Part shown: piece after piece, positions 16,661 to 23,433 of the stretch | Numbering within the stretch: position 1 is the first letter of the stretch | Layout: the number at the start of each line of letters is the position of its first letter | Origin: Vibrio superstes | Lineage (GTDB): Bacteria > Pseudomonadota > Gammaproteobacteria > Enterobacterales > Vibrionaceae | NCBI RefSeq assembly: GCF_003569005.1 | Contig: NZ_BCUR01000004.1 | Coordinates: forward strand, 1,587,111-1,651,110 | Length of the DNA stretch: 64,000 nt | Direction of reading: 5' to 3' | The notes under the pieces: model-generated | Databases searched by the model: none | Seen by the model: the letters and a program-made list of their open reading frames with translations, nothing else | Told to the model about the DNA's origin: nothing | Made by a program: the position numbers and the translations under genes

Positions 16661-17746
16661 ATGAAAAAAGTAATCTTTAATGTATACGCTGCGGCACTGG
16701 CTTCTACTGCCATATTTTGTGCCATTTTAATGACTGAACCTGGACAATCTCTGGCAGTGCCAAGAGACTGGGTTCTGGGATACTACAAAAACCTTTCCGT
16801 ATTTATCACGCTACAACTTATAGCCTTAGCTGGTTTATGGATTCTTAGCGAAAAGTGGAAAATGTGGAGCCGAAAGCTGATGTCCTTAGCAACCATTGGC
16901 GTGTTCATCACTTTCTGGGCTGAGTCTCACGCAATGCCAACGGCATTCCCTACTGAACAATTTAGCGCCGAGTATTTCACTGTAGAAGAAGCGGATGAAA
17001 AGATCCCTGCCGAAGATCAGCGTGTCTACGTGGTCGAGCAAGGAGATGAAGTGCGCATATTCCCTCGTTACCATATCCAGTTGCCACACGTTGCAGGTTG
17101 GAAGAATGAAGACACCGATTACGCTATTACGTTTTGCGGCTTGTCCAATCTGCCTATGGTTGTGGAAACAGACTATGGGTTGGGCGAAGCAGACTTACAA
17201 GTACTAGGTCAAGCTCACAATAACCTGATATTTAAAGATGTGAATAACGGCACTGCTATCCAGCAAGCAACCATGCAGTCTGAATTTACCGACCACAATA
17301 CGACAGTTGTTCCTAACACTATGATGGATTGGCAAGAAGCAAAAGCCTTATATCCTGAAGCACAGGTCTATCTCTATGCTGCTGACCGCATGATTGATGG
17401 TCTGCTATATGACCTATTCGAGCAACCACTTATTAACCAGCGTGATTTGGAACTTGAAACATTTATCTTCCCGACATTGTCACTCACAGATCAACGCATG
17501 AATCCTAAGACAGAGATCTTTGGTTACGATAACGGTGAAGGACAACAGATAGCGATACACCCTGACTTTGCTCGCAACAACGATGGTTACCAGTTTGAAT
17601 TTGGCAACGAGACACTAAGAATTGAAACTGATGGCAGTATCGTTCGTCTAGTAAACGCGGATACCATGCAGCAATTACCCACCCACAACGGCTTCCACTT
17701 TGGTATTTGGGCTGAGTACTTCCCTGAATCTGAGATTCTTCAGTAA
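16661..17746 (+). CDS. DUF3179-like membrane-associated protein
   Basis: 361 residues. Three hydrophobic segments in the first 90 residues (a signal-like start, one at about 44-64 and one at about 72-90) anchor it in the membrane. The rest is probably periplasmic. The central part resembles DUF3179: VYVVEQGDEVRIFPRYHIQLPH, then YAITFCGLSNLPMVVE, the position of the conserved ITFCxLC motif (here one Cys). Function unknown. GAGAG lies 9 bases before ATG. Divergent from a MarR regulator, whose probable operators cover this promoter, so it is likely the regulated target. Confidence 0.7.
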   Translation: MKKVIFNVYAAALASTAIFCAILMTEPGQSLAVPRDWVLGYYKNLSVFITLQLIALAGLWILSEKWKMWSRKLMSLATIGVFITFWAESHAMPTAFPTEQFSAEYFTVEEADEKIPAEDQRVYVVEQGDEVRIFPRYHIQLPHVAGWKNEDTDYAITFCGLSNLPMVVETDYGLGEADLQVLGQAHNNLIFKDVNNGTAIQQATMQSEFTDHNTTVVPNTMMDWQEAKALYPEAQVYLYAADRMIDGLLYDLFEQPLINQRDLELETFIFPTLSLTDQRMNPKTEIFGYDNGEGQQIAIHPDFARNNDGYQFEFGNETLRIETDGSIVRLVNADTMQQLPTHNGFHFGIWAEYFPESEILQ

Positions 17747-18040
17747 ATAACGGATAATCGTAATAATCCATATTCTTGATGGGCTGTTGTGAGCAAAACG
17801 AAAATGTGACACCTTGAAGAGAGACTATTTAACTCTCTGATTTATTTAAGTAGATATAGCACTAACCCACTACGAAAGGGGCTTTATGTTCTGCTGTATT
17901 AATAGATGGATTTATTTCGAAGCGGCTTAAGGGCTATAAATTAGACACGCTTTATTTTAAAGCATTAATAAACCCCATAACTCCCCTGACAAGATGATCT
18001 TGTCATTGAGTATTATTGATAGAACGTTTCTGGAGAAATC
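17747..18040. promoter_or_regulatory. Intergenic region with an 8-bp palindrome upstream of a lipoprotein gene
   Basis: 294 bases without a gene. It holds an exact hairpin TGACAAGA-TGA-TCTTGTCA at 17987-18005, 36 bases before the next ATG, which could be an operator or an mRNA leader hairpin, and a weaker AGAGAG/CTCTCT pair near 17818-17840. Confidence 0.4.
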
Positions 18041-18616
18041 ATGATCAAACACTATTCCATCGTCGCTTTAGCTTTCTTATTATCGGCGTGTACCACCGCT
18101 CCACAGCAGGGTGATACCGTACTTGAAACGCGAGTCCTAGAGTCTAATACCATCACAACCTCAGCCGCTGTCATTGACATCGATTATGAAGAACGTTCAG
18201 TCACTATTGAGAATCAAAACCGTATTGTCGTGCTATATGTGACACCTGAAGTTACACGCTTCGACGATATTAAGGTTGGGGATTTTGTGACCACTGAATA
18301 TACAGAAACTGTCGCAGTGCATGTACAGACTCAAGATGGTGAGACCCGTATTCAAACCTCTGGTGACTTAGACAAGGCAAAAGAGAGTGTTGATGCAATG
18401 GAGCAAGTTCAAGTCGTATCAGATATTTTAGCGATTGATACTACGTTGGGTAACGTCACCTTAAAACAGCCGCACGGTGGTGAACTGACTCTACCTGTTG
18501 AATACCCAGAAAATCTACACAATGTCTCTGTTGGCGACCAAGTAGTGATGACCTATACCAAGGCCGTGATTATCTCCATTGACAATCAATCTCAAGAGAT
18601 GCCCGTTACTCGTTAA
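18041..18616 (+). CDS. Lipoprotein with two related beta-rich repeats
   Basis: 191 residues with a lipoprotein signal ending LLSAC (Cys17). The mature part contains two similar units: AAVIDIDYEERSVTIENQN...IKVGDFVTTEYTETVAV (about 45-110) and SDILAIDTTLGNVTLKQPH...VSVGDQVVMTYTKAVII (about 125-185). Each ends with a VGD-x-V-xxxYT-x-AV pattern, suggesting an internal duplication of an OB-like domain. Function unknown. Strong ribosome site GGAGA before ATG. Confidence 0.75.
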   Translation: MIKHYSIVALAFLLSACTTAPQQGDTVLETRVLESNTITTSAAVIDIDYEERSVTIENQNRIVVLYVTPEVTRFDDIKVGDFVTTEYTETVAVHVQTQDGETRIQTSGDLDKAKESVDAMEQVQVVSDILAIDTTLGNVTLKQPHGGELTLPVEYPENLHNVSVGDQVVMTYTKAVIISIDNQSQEMPVTR

Positions 18617-18650
18617 TAAAGGGCAGAGACTCCGCCTTTTATTACCTACA

Positions 18651-18676
18651 GCCTAACTTAACCGTTAGGCTTTTTT
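18651..18676 (+). terminator. Rho-independent terminator
   Basis: 7-bp stem GCCTAAC / GTTAGGC with a 6-base loop and six T residues, 35 bases after the lipoprotein stop. Confidence 0.85.
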
Positions 18677-18754
18677 GTTTCTGTCATCCTTATATGGCTA
18701 ACGATGTACTGCTAAAATGGAACAGCAAACATCAACACACTCTAGGATGCGTAA

Positions 18755-19357
18755 ATGAAGTTAACCCGATGCAGCTCTTTTCTTGGCCTATTGCTCGTCA
18801 GTAACGTCTATGCTGGTCAGCAAATTGTTCAATTAGACGATGGTCGCCAAGCTGTACTCAGCGACGATTTTACTTGGAAGTACCTATACGTCTCCGGTGA
18901 TGAAGAAGCAGTAGAGCCCACCTCTGTGGCCCCAAGTAACCTCCCTACTACACCCGAAACACGCACCTCCATTGCCGCCTCTACTTCTTTGATCGCAGGT
19001 GCCAGCATAATTGTGGTTGATGGCGACAATACCAAAGTTGCTGTAGAGCACTCAGGCGTAGAGATTCACCTTGTTAGTGCGCAGTGGAGTGACGGCCATT
19101 TAGTCATTGACACTGAGATCACCAACAATGGTCTGCAACCCGTGATAAAGGCTGACCTCAATATTGATATTTACGATCTGCAAGGCAACTTGCTTGCGAG
19201 TGAAGAACACGCGGCATTTCGTTCTATCAAACGCATGGCGGATACCTATCTGCGCCCTCAACAAACCAAGCAAGGCTCGACAATAAAAATTGAGGTAACA
19301 AAGCACGAACAATATCAAATTTCATCTGAAATCAGTGAGTTAGATCATCGAGGATAA
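18755..19357 (+). CDS. Exported protein, DUF3157-like
   Basis: 200 residues. A signal peptide (about MKLTRCSSFLGLLLVSNVYA) is followed by QQIVQLDDGRQAVLSDDFTWKYL, a pattern I associate with DUF3157 proteins of Vibrionaceae. A Ser/Thr/Pro-rich linker leads to a beta-sandwich-like C-terminal half (IHLVSAQWSDGHLVIDTEITNNG). Periplasmic; function unknown. Family name is from memory and uncertain. Confidence 0.65.
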   Translation: MKLTRCSSFLGLLLVSNVYAGQQIVQLDDGRQAVLSDDFTWKYLYVSGDEEAVEPTSVAPSNLPTTPETRTSIAASTSLIAGASIIVVDGDNTKVAVEHSGVEIHLVSAQWSDGHLVIDTEITNNGLQPVIKADLNIDIYDLQGNLLASEEHAAFRSIKRMADTYLRPQQTKQGSTIKIEVTKHEQYQISSEISELDHRG

Positions 19358-19464
19358 TTTGCTTTTTCATTCAGCCCGTGTCTTTGCACTACTTTACATT
19401 AGCTTACACTGATATTCATTCAGGGGCCTATGTTTAAGATGTACAAACAAACGAGGACAGAGCC

Positions 19465-19815
19465 ATGAAAAGCAAATTAACACTATCAATCCTAGCGCTT
19501 CTTGGTCTTTCAATTGCACTGGGTGTTAATGCGGCAGGTCAAGCGCGCGGAATGAAAAGCGATAGCCCAATGCCAAACTTTACTGCAATGGATACCAACA
19601 GTGATAATAAAGTTAGCGCCGATGAATTCAACGCCTTTAAAGCGCAGCGCATGCAGCAACGCGCTAGCGAAGGACGACAAATGAAAAACGTCTCTAAAGC
19701 GGCGACCTTTGATACCCTAGATACAAATGGTGACGGTTATATCGACCAAACAGAGTGTCAAAACCAGCCTTGCGATGGCAGTCGTAAAAGAGGTGGACGA
19801 GGACAAAACTCATAA
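19465..19815 (+). CDS. Secreted EF-hand calcium-binding protein
   Basis: 116 residues. After the signal peptide (to about residue 24, VNAAG) are two EF-hand loops: DTNSDNKVSADEF and DTNGDGYIDQTEC, each with Asp at positions 1, 3, 5 and an acidic residue at 12. Two Cys near the end (CQNQPC) could pair. Basic Gly/Arg tail. Probably a periplasmic calcium-binding protein; partner unknown. Confidence 0.82.
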   Translation: MKSKLTLSILALLGLSIALGVNAAGQARGMKSDSPMPNFTAMDTNSDNKVSADEFNAFKAQRMQQRASEGRQMKNVSKAATFDTLDTNGDGYIDQTECQNQPCDGSRKRGGRGQNS

Positions 19816-19826
19816 AAGAGCGCTAA

Positions 19827-19866
19827 AAAAAAGTGAGTGCCGAATTCCTCGTGCACTCACTTTTTT
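19827..19866. terminator. Rho-independent terminator after the EF-hand gene
   Basis: 14-bp stem (AAAAAAGTGAGTGC with GCACTCACTTTTTT) and a 12-base loop. Works on either strand. Confidence 0.88.
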
Positions 19867-19871
19867 CTGAT

Positions 19872-20040
19872 AGCTGTCAATCTAACTCTTAAACACGCCG
19901 CGAACAGGCCAAGTACCTATGTCGGCCCAGTCATCCCCGAGTGCTCTTATCGGGGATCTCAGTAGCCCAAAGATTGCCGATAAAAGCACTCGGCAATGAC
20001 GAGTATGGTGATGTAGTGTATTAAAGTCAGACTGTCAGCT
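19872..20040. mobile_element. MITE-like element, copy C1 (~169 bp)
   Basis: Terminal inverted repeats AGCTGTCAATCTAACTC (left) and GTATTAAAGTCAGACTGTCAGCT (right). The inside contains two palindromic blocks, TCCCCGAGTGCTCTTATCGGGGA and ATTGCCGATAAAAGCACTCGGCAAT (quoted as regions at about 19933-19956 and 19975-20000). Same end sequence as copies A and B but a different core. This is the only complete copy of three in this stretch. Confidence 0.65.
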
Positions 20041-20046
20041 TTTAGC

Positions 20047-20095
20047 TTTTAACTTTTAACTTTTAACTATTAACTATTAACTATTAACTATTAAC
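20047..20095. repeat. Heptanucleotide tandem repeat
   Basis: Seven units of 7 bases without interruption: three TTTTAAC followed by four TATTAAC. They link MITE copy C1 to the first dmsC fragment. Single units occur at the equivalent place next to the other copies, so the array has expanded only here. Confidence 0.85.
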
Positions 20096-20105
20096 TTTGA
20101 CCTAT

Positions 20106-20179
20106 CTAAAGACCCGTGGTCATATGCAAGCTGTAAAATAGACCGCGGCCAATGAGCTCCGAGATCCAGATAATCTACC
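20106..20179 (-). pseudogene. dmsC 3'-end fragment, copy 1 (internally deleted)
   Basis: Starts with the dmsC stop codon and matches the last ~68 bases of dmsC (21955 onward) with two substitutions, then jumps to TCTACC, the end of the longer duplicated segment. About 120 bases are missing in between. Not functional. Confidence 0.8.
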
Positions 20180-20320
20180 TCTTTAACACGCCGAGCACCT
20201 ATGTCGGCCCAGTCATCCCCGAGTGCTCTTATCGGGGATCTCAGTAGCCCAAAGATTGCCGATAAAAGCACTCGACAATGACAGGTATGGTGATGTGCTG
20301 TATTAAAGTCAGACTGCCAT
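20180..20320. mobile_element. MITE-like element, copy C2 (left end truncated)
   Basis: Nearly identical to C1 across its core and right end, but begins at TCTTTAACACGCC, inside the left terminal repeat. It is joined directly to the dmsC fragment. Confidence 0.62.
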
Positions 20321-20338
20321 CTTTTAACTTTGACCTAT

Positions 20339-20534
20339 CTAAAGACCCGTGGTCATGTGCAAGCTGTAAAATAGACCGCGGCCAATGAGCTCTGAGATCC
20401 AGATAAGTACCAGCGCAACGCCAAGATTAATTGGGTTTACTGATGCTTTGTTAATTAATGGCATAATCCAAATCAACAAACCAAACACTAACAGCGCCAC
20501 TTGCAACAGCAAGTAGAAACCTAAGCCGTCTACC
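20339..20534 (-). pseudogene. dmsC 3'-end fragment, copy 2
   Basis: 196 bases matching dmsC 21955-22150 with a single difference seen by eye (T for G near 20442). Covers the last 64 codons and stop. It reads in frame into an upstream stretch of MITE copy C3, giving an open frame 20339-20626 (95 codons) that joins repeat-derived residues to the DmsC C-terminus. No sign that it is expressed. Confidence 0.88.
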
Positions 20535-20677
20535 TCTTTAACACGCCGAGCACCTATGTCGGCCCCGTCATCCCCGAGTGCTCTTATCGGGGATCTCAGT
20601 AACCCAAAGATTGCCGATAAAAGCACTCGGCAATGACGAGTATGGTGATGTAGTGTATTAAAGTCAGACTGTCAGCT
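20535..20677. mobile_element. MITE-like element, copy C3 (left end truncated)
   Basis: Same truncated left junction (TCTTTAACACGCCGAGC) as C2, same core and right end GTCAGACTGTCAGCT. Ends about 20 bases before the IS insertion point. Confidence 0.62.
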
Positions 20678-20730
20678 TTTAGCTATTAACTTTGACCTTG
20701 ATATGACCCCGTAAAAGTAGACACGGGGTT

Positions 20731-21597
20731 TTAATTTATTAGTTCGAAAGCATTGGGACTAACTCCATCGAGTGTCCCATGCTTTCTTACTGAATTATAA
20801 TAATTTACGATATAAAGTCGACTTTGGGTTGTCATTTGCTGACGTGATATTTCACCAAGATTACTCATCCACTCTTTTTTGTACTGTGCAAAGAAGCTCT
20901 CTGCACACGCATTATCCCAACAGTTTCCTTTCCTAGACATACTCACGGTAATGTTCCGTTTGTGATGCCAAAGCAATGTATTTTCAGCTGTATATTGGGT
21001 TCCTTGATCTGAATGAAATAGTAATTTGTTACCGTCCGGCTTTCTGATCTTCCATGCTCGATTAAGTGTCTTTATGACTAAATCAGCATTGTTTATTTTG
21101 CTCGTACCCCAACCAACGACTTTTCTTGAGTATAAATCAAGAACTACACACAAATACTGCCAACCATCCAGACACCTAACCTGAGTAATATCGGATACCC
21201 AAACACGATTAGGGTCGGCGACGTTAAACTCTCGATTCAGCAGATTAAAAGCGCTAATGGCATTTGATTTGCTTGCTGCACGACCAAAGCTACGTTTACA
21301 AGCTCGAGAGCGATAGCCCATAGCTTGCAATAAGCGTTGGACCTTCGCTTTACTGCACACAAAGCTGTTTTCTATCGCGAGCTTCCAAAGCTTCCGATAA
21401 CCAGGAATACAGTGTTGTTCGTCGCTGGTAGCCTTGAGAAAATCAGATAATGAACGATTCTCTACAGACCGCTCACTAGGTTCGCTGTTCAGCCATTTAT
21501 AATACCCTGAACGAGAGACTTCAAAGAGATGGCAAAGCCATTTAATCGGTCGCTTGGCACTATGGTGCTTAGCTATAAATTCAAATTTTATTCTTTT
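20731..21597 (-). CDS. IS3-family transposase OrfB (DDE integrase core), frameshift-expressed
   Basis: The frame is open from just inside the orfA end to the stop at 20731. It has the HTH_21-like start (KHHSAKRPIKWLCHLFEVSRS), then the rve core: Asp in VWVSDITQV, Asp in LLFHSDQGTQYT, and Glu in DNACAESFFAQYK, the DD(35)E triad. It lacks an ATG; the first candidate is a GTG at 21360, well inside the domain. Expression probably needs a -1 shift on the A-AAA-G run at 21593-21597, making an OrfAB fusion. Complete and probably active. Confidence 0.88.
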   Translation of the reverse strand, partial: KRIKFEFIAKHHSAKRPIKWLCHLFEVSRSGYYKWLNSEPSERSVENRSLSDFLKATSDEQHCIPGYRKLWKLAIENSFVCSKAKVQRLLQAMGYRSRACKRSFGRAASKSNAISAFNLLNREFNVADPNRVWVSDITQVRCLDGWQYLCVVLDLYSRKVVGWGTSKINNADLVIKTLNRAWKIRKPDGNKLLFHSDQGTQYTAENTLLWHHKRNITVSMSRKGNCWDNACAESFFAQYKKEWMSNLGEISRQQMTTQSRLYIVNYYNSVRKHGTLDGVSPNAFELIN

Positions 21598-21902
21598 CGA
21601 CTGTCGAAGTAGTCCTTCGCCTTTTTTAACATATCATTCTCCATTTCAGCCCTTTCAAGCTGCTTTTTAAGACGAGCCACTTCTCGCTCTAGTTCAGCCA
21701 AAGAAGACTCTGGGCCCTCGTTCTTAATTGGGTTTGAAGTTTGCTTAGCTGATGTCAATTCGCATCTCCATTTACTCAAAACAGCAGGATGTATTCCTAA
21801 TGACTTTGCGATTGAGTTTACTGTATCCGGAGACTCTAGTGACGTTTGAACAGCGTTTCTTTTAAACTCGTTGGAAAATATTCGTCTTTGTTTTACTTGC
21901 AT
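21588..21902 (-). CDS. IS3-family transposase OrfA (helix-turn-helix)
   Basis: 104 residues. HTH region (NAVQTSLESPDTVNSIAKSLGIHPAVLSKWRCE) binds the IS ends; a leucine-zipper stretch (LAELEREVARLKKQLERAE) follows. It ends KAKDYFDSRKE, overlapping orfB in the -1 frame, the usual arrangement for the family. Confidence 0.92.
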   Translation of the reverse strand: MQVKQRRIFSNEFKRNAVQTSLESPDTVNSIAKSLGIHPAVLSKWRCELTSAKQTSNPIKNEGPESSLAELEREVARLKKQLERAEMENDMLKKAKDYFDSRKE

Positions 21903-21954
21903 GACACCTAATCCTTAAATTAGGTGTCTACTTTATCGAGGTCATATCACCTAT

Positions 21955-22800
21955 CTAAAGACCCGTGGTCATGTGCAAGCTGTAAAATAGACCGCGGCCA
22001 ATGAGCTCTGAGATCCAGATAAGTACCAGCGCAACGCCAAGATTAATTGGGTTTACGGATGCTTTGTTAATTAATGGCATAATCCAAATCAACAAACCAA
22101 ACACTAACAGCGCCACTTGCAACAGCAAGTAGAAACCTAAGCCGTCTACCAATTCAGAAGCCTTCACCACTGACGATTGAATATCACCAATGAGAGTCAT
22201 CTTACCAACTGTCGCCAGCAAGCTGATTCCAATAGCGATAACCGCAAGGATTGCAATGTTACGATCTACTGTGAACTTACTATCGTTTGCGAACACAATC
22301 ACCCATTGTGAGAACAGTAAGCCCGTAACCACCATTGTCATCACAAAGCTCATTGGCGTATAGATGTTGTTCCAGGTCGGTACCGTATCAATCATGTAAA
22401 CGCTGATCATCGAGTACATGAAGATAACACCCAAAGCCATAGCCACCAGCATCAGCAGTTTCTGAACGCCAGCGCCCCCCTTCTTAAACACAGACAGTAG
22501 CCATTGTAGACCACCTACAGCGAAGAAAGCTGCGCCAAAAAAGACTTCATTAGATAGCCAAGCTGAGCCCAGCATATTAAATGCATTAAATGCTCTTAGC
22601 GGAGAGCCAAGGTGAGTGGTAGAGAACAGAAAACCAATACCCATGATTGCCCAAAGGAAAAACATCGGCACTTTATAGCTGTTTATCTTGTCCTCGTCAT
22701 AACCTTTAGCAAGAGCGCGCGCACTTACTAGCAGATATCCGCCCACAGCAGTTTGTGCAAGAACGGTAAAAAAGATCAAAGACCATTCGTGAAAGATCAT
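21955..22800 (-). CDS. dmsC: Anaerobic DMSO reductase membrane anchor subunit DmsC
   Basis: 281 residues, eight hydrophobic segments, DmsC family (starts MIFHEWSLIFFTVLAQTAVGGYLL). In the DMSO reductase complex it takes electrons from menaquinol and passes them to DmsB. Third gene of the operon; ATG one base after the dmsB stop. The C-terminal 196 bases have been duplicated twice downstream, and an IS3 element sits five bases beyond the stop, but the gene itself is intact. Confidence 0.92.
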   Translation of the reverse strand: MIFHEWSLIFFTVLAQTAVGGYLLVSARALAKGYDEDKINSYKVPMFFLWAIMGIGFLFSTTHLGSPLRAFNAFNMLGSAWLSNEVFFGAAFFAVGGLQWLLSVFKKGGAGVQKLLMLVAMALGVIFMYSMISVYMIDTVPTWNNIYTPMSFVMTMVVTGLLFSQWVIVFANDSKFTVDRNIAILAVIAIGISLLATVGKMTLIGDIQSSVVKASELVDGLGFYLLLQVALLVFGLLIWIMPLINKASVNPINLGVALVLIWISELIGRGLFYSLHMTTGL

Positions 22801-22801
22801 C

Positions 22802-23422
22802 TTACACCTCCTTAGGGTTAGCTAGGAAACCGCTAGTATCGCCGGTCGCTTTCGCATTCTTGTTAAGCTTGATAACGATGTTAGGTAGCGTTTGGGTTGA
22901 CGAGGGCAAAGGCGCCACATCCGCATTCGCACCGTATTTTTCACGAAGGGTGTTAATCTCACCAAACTCCAATGCGCGAAGAGGACAAGACTCTACACAC
23001 ATAGGTTGCATGCCTTGACCCACACGCTCGTAACAGCCATCACACTTAGTCATATGGCCTTTCTTCGCATTGTATTGCGGAGCGCCGTATGGACACGCGT
23101 TAGCGCAGTGTTGACAGCCAATACAGATGTCTTCGTTCACCACCACTAAGCCGTCTTCATCACGCTTATGCATCGCACCCGATGGGCACACCTTGACGCA
23201 CGCCGGATTAGTACAGTGGTTACAGGCGATAGAAAGATAGTAAGAGAACACATCTTTCTGAACCCAGGTATCGCCATCTTGAACAAAACCACCCCCCGCA
23301 TATTCATAAATGCGACGATAGTTGCTCTTAACATCTAGGTCTCGATAATCTTTACAAGCAAGCTGGCAAGTTTTACAACCTGTGCATTTACTTGAGTCTA
23401 TGTAAAAGCCGTATTGTTTCAT
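22802..23422 (-). CDS. dmsB: DMSO reductase iron-sulfur subunit DmsB
   Basis: 206 residues with four ferredoxin-like cysteine groups: CTGCKTCQLAC (13-23), CNHCTNPACVKVCP, CIGCQHCANACP, and CDGCYERVGQGMQPMCVESCP. These bind four [4Fe-4S] clusters that move electrons from DmsC to DmsA. Length matches E. coli DmsB (205). Lies 11 bases after dmsA. Confidence 0.95.
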   Translation of the reverse strand: MKQYGFYIDSSKCTGCKTCQLACKDYRDLDVKSNYRRIYEYAGGGFVQDGDTWVQKDVFSYYLSIACNHCTNPACVKVCPSGAMHKRDEDGLVVVNEDICIGCQHCANACPYGAPQYNAKKGHMTKCDGCYERVGQGMQPMCVESCPLRALEFGEINTLREKYGANADVAPLPSSTQTLPNIVIKLNKNAKATGDTSGFLANPKEV

Positions 23423-23433
23423 TACTTCCTACC

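Larger units (their letters stand above)
20699..21949 (-). mobile_element. IS3-family insertion sequence (1251 bp)
   Basis: Bounded by inverted repeats that start TGATATGACC at both ends and match at about 23 of 26 positions. A 3-base target duplication CCT flanks it (20696-20698 and 21950-21952). Two overlapping frames, orfA and orfB, with a DDE transposase. It landed in the TTGACCTATC sequence five bases beyond the dmsC stop; the empty version of this site can be read at the two other duplicated copies (about 20096 and 20330). Confidence 0.94.

Noticed and set aside
20047..20095. Short regular repeats as a CRISPR array
   Set aside because: Units are contiguous 7-mers without spacers, and no cas genes are present.
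20077..20271. 64-codon open frame starting in a MITE copy
   Set aside because: It runs through MITE sequence and the deleted dmsC fragment out of the DmsC frame; no ribosome site or conserved product.
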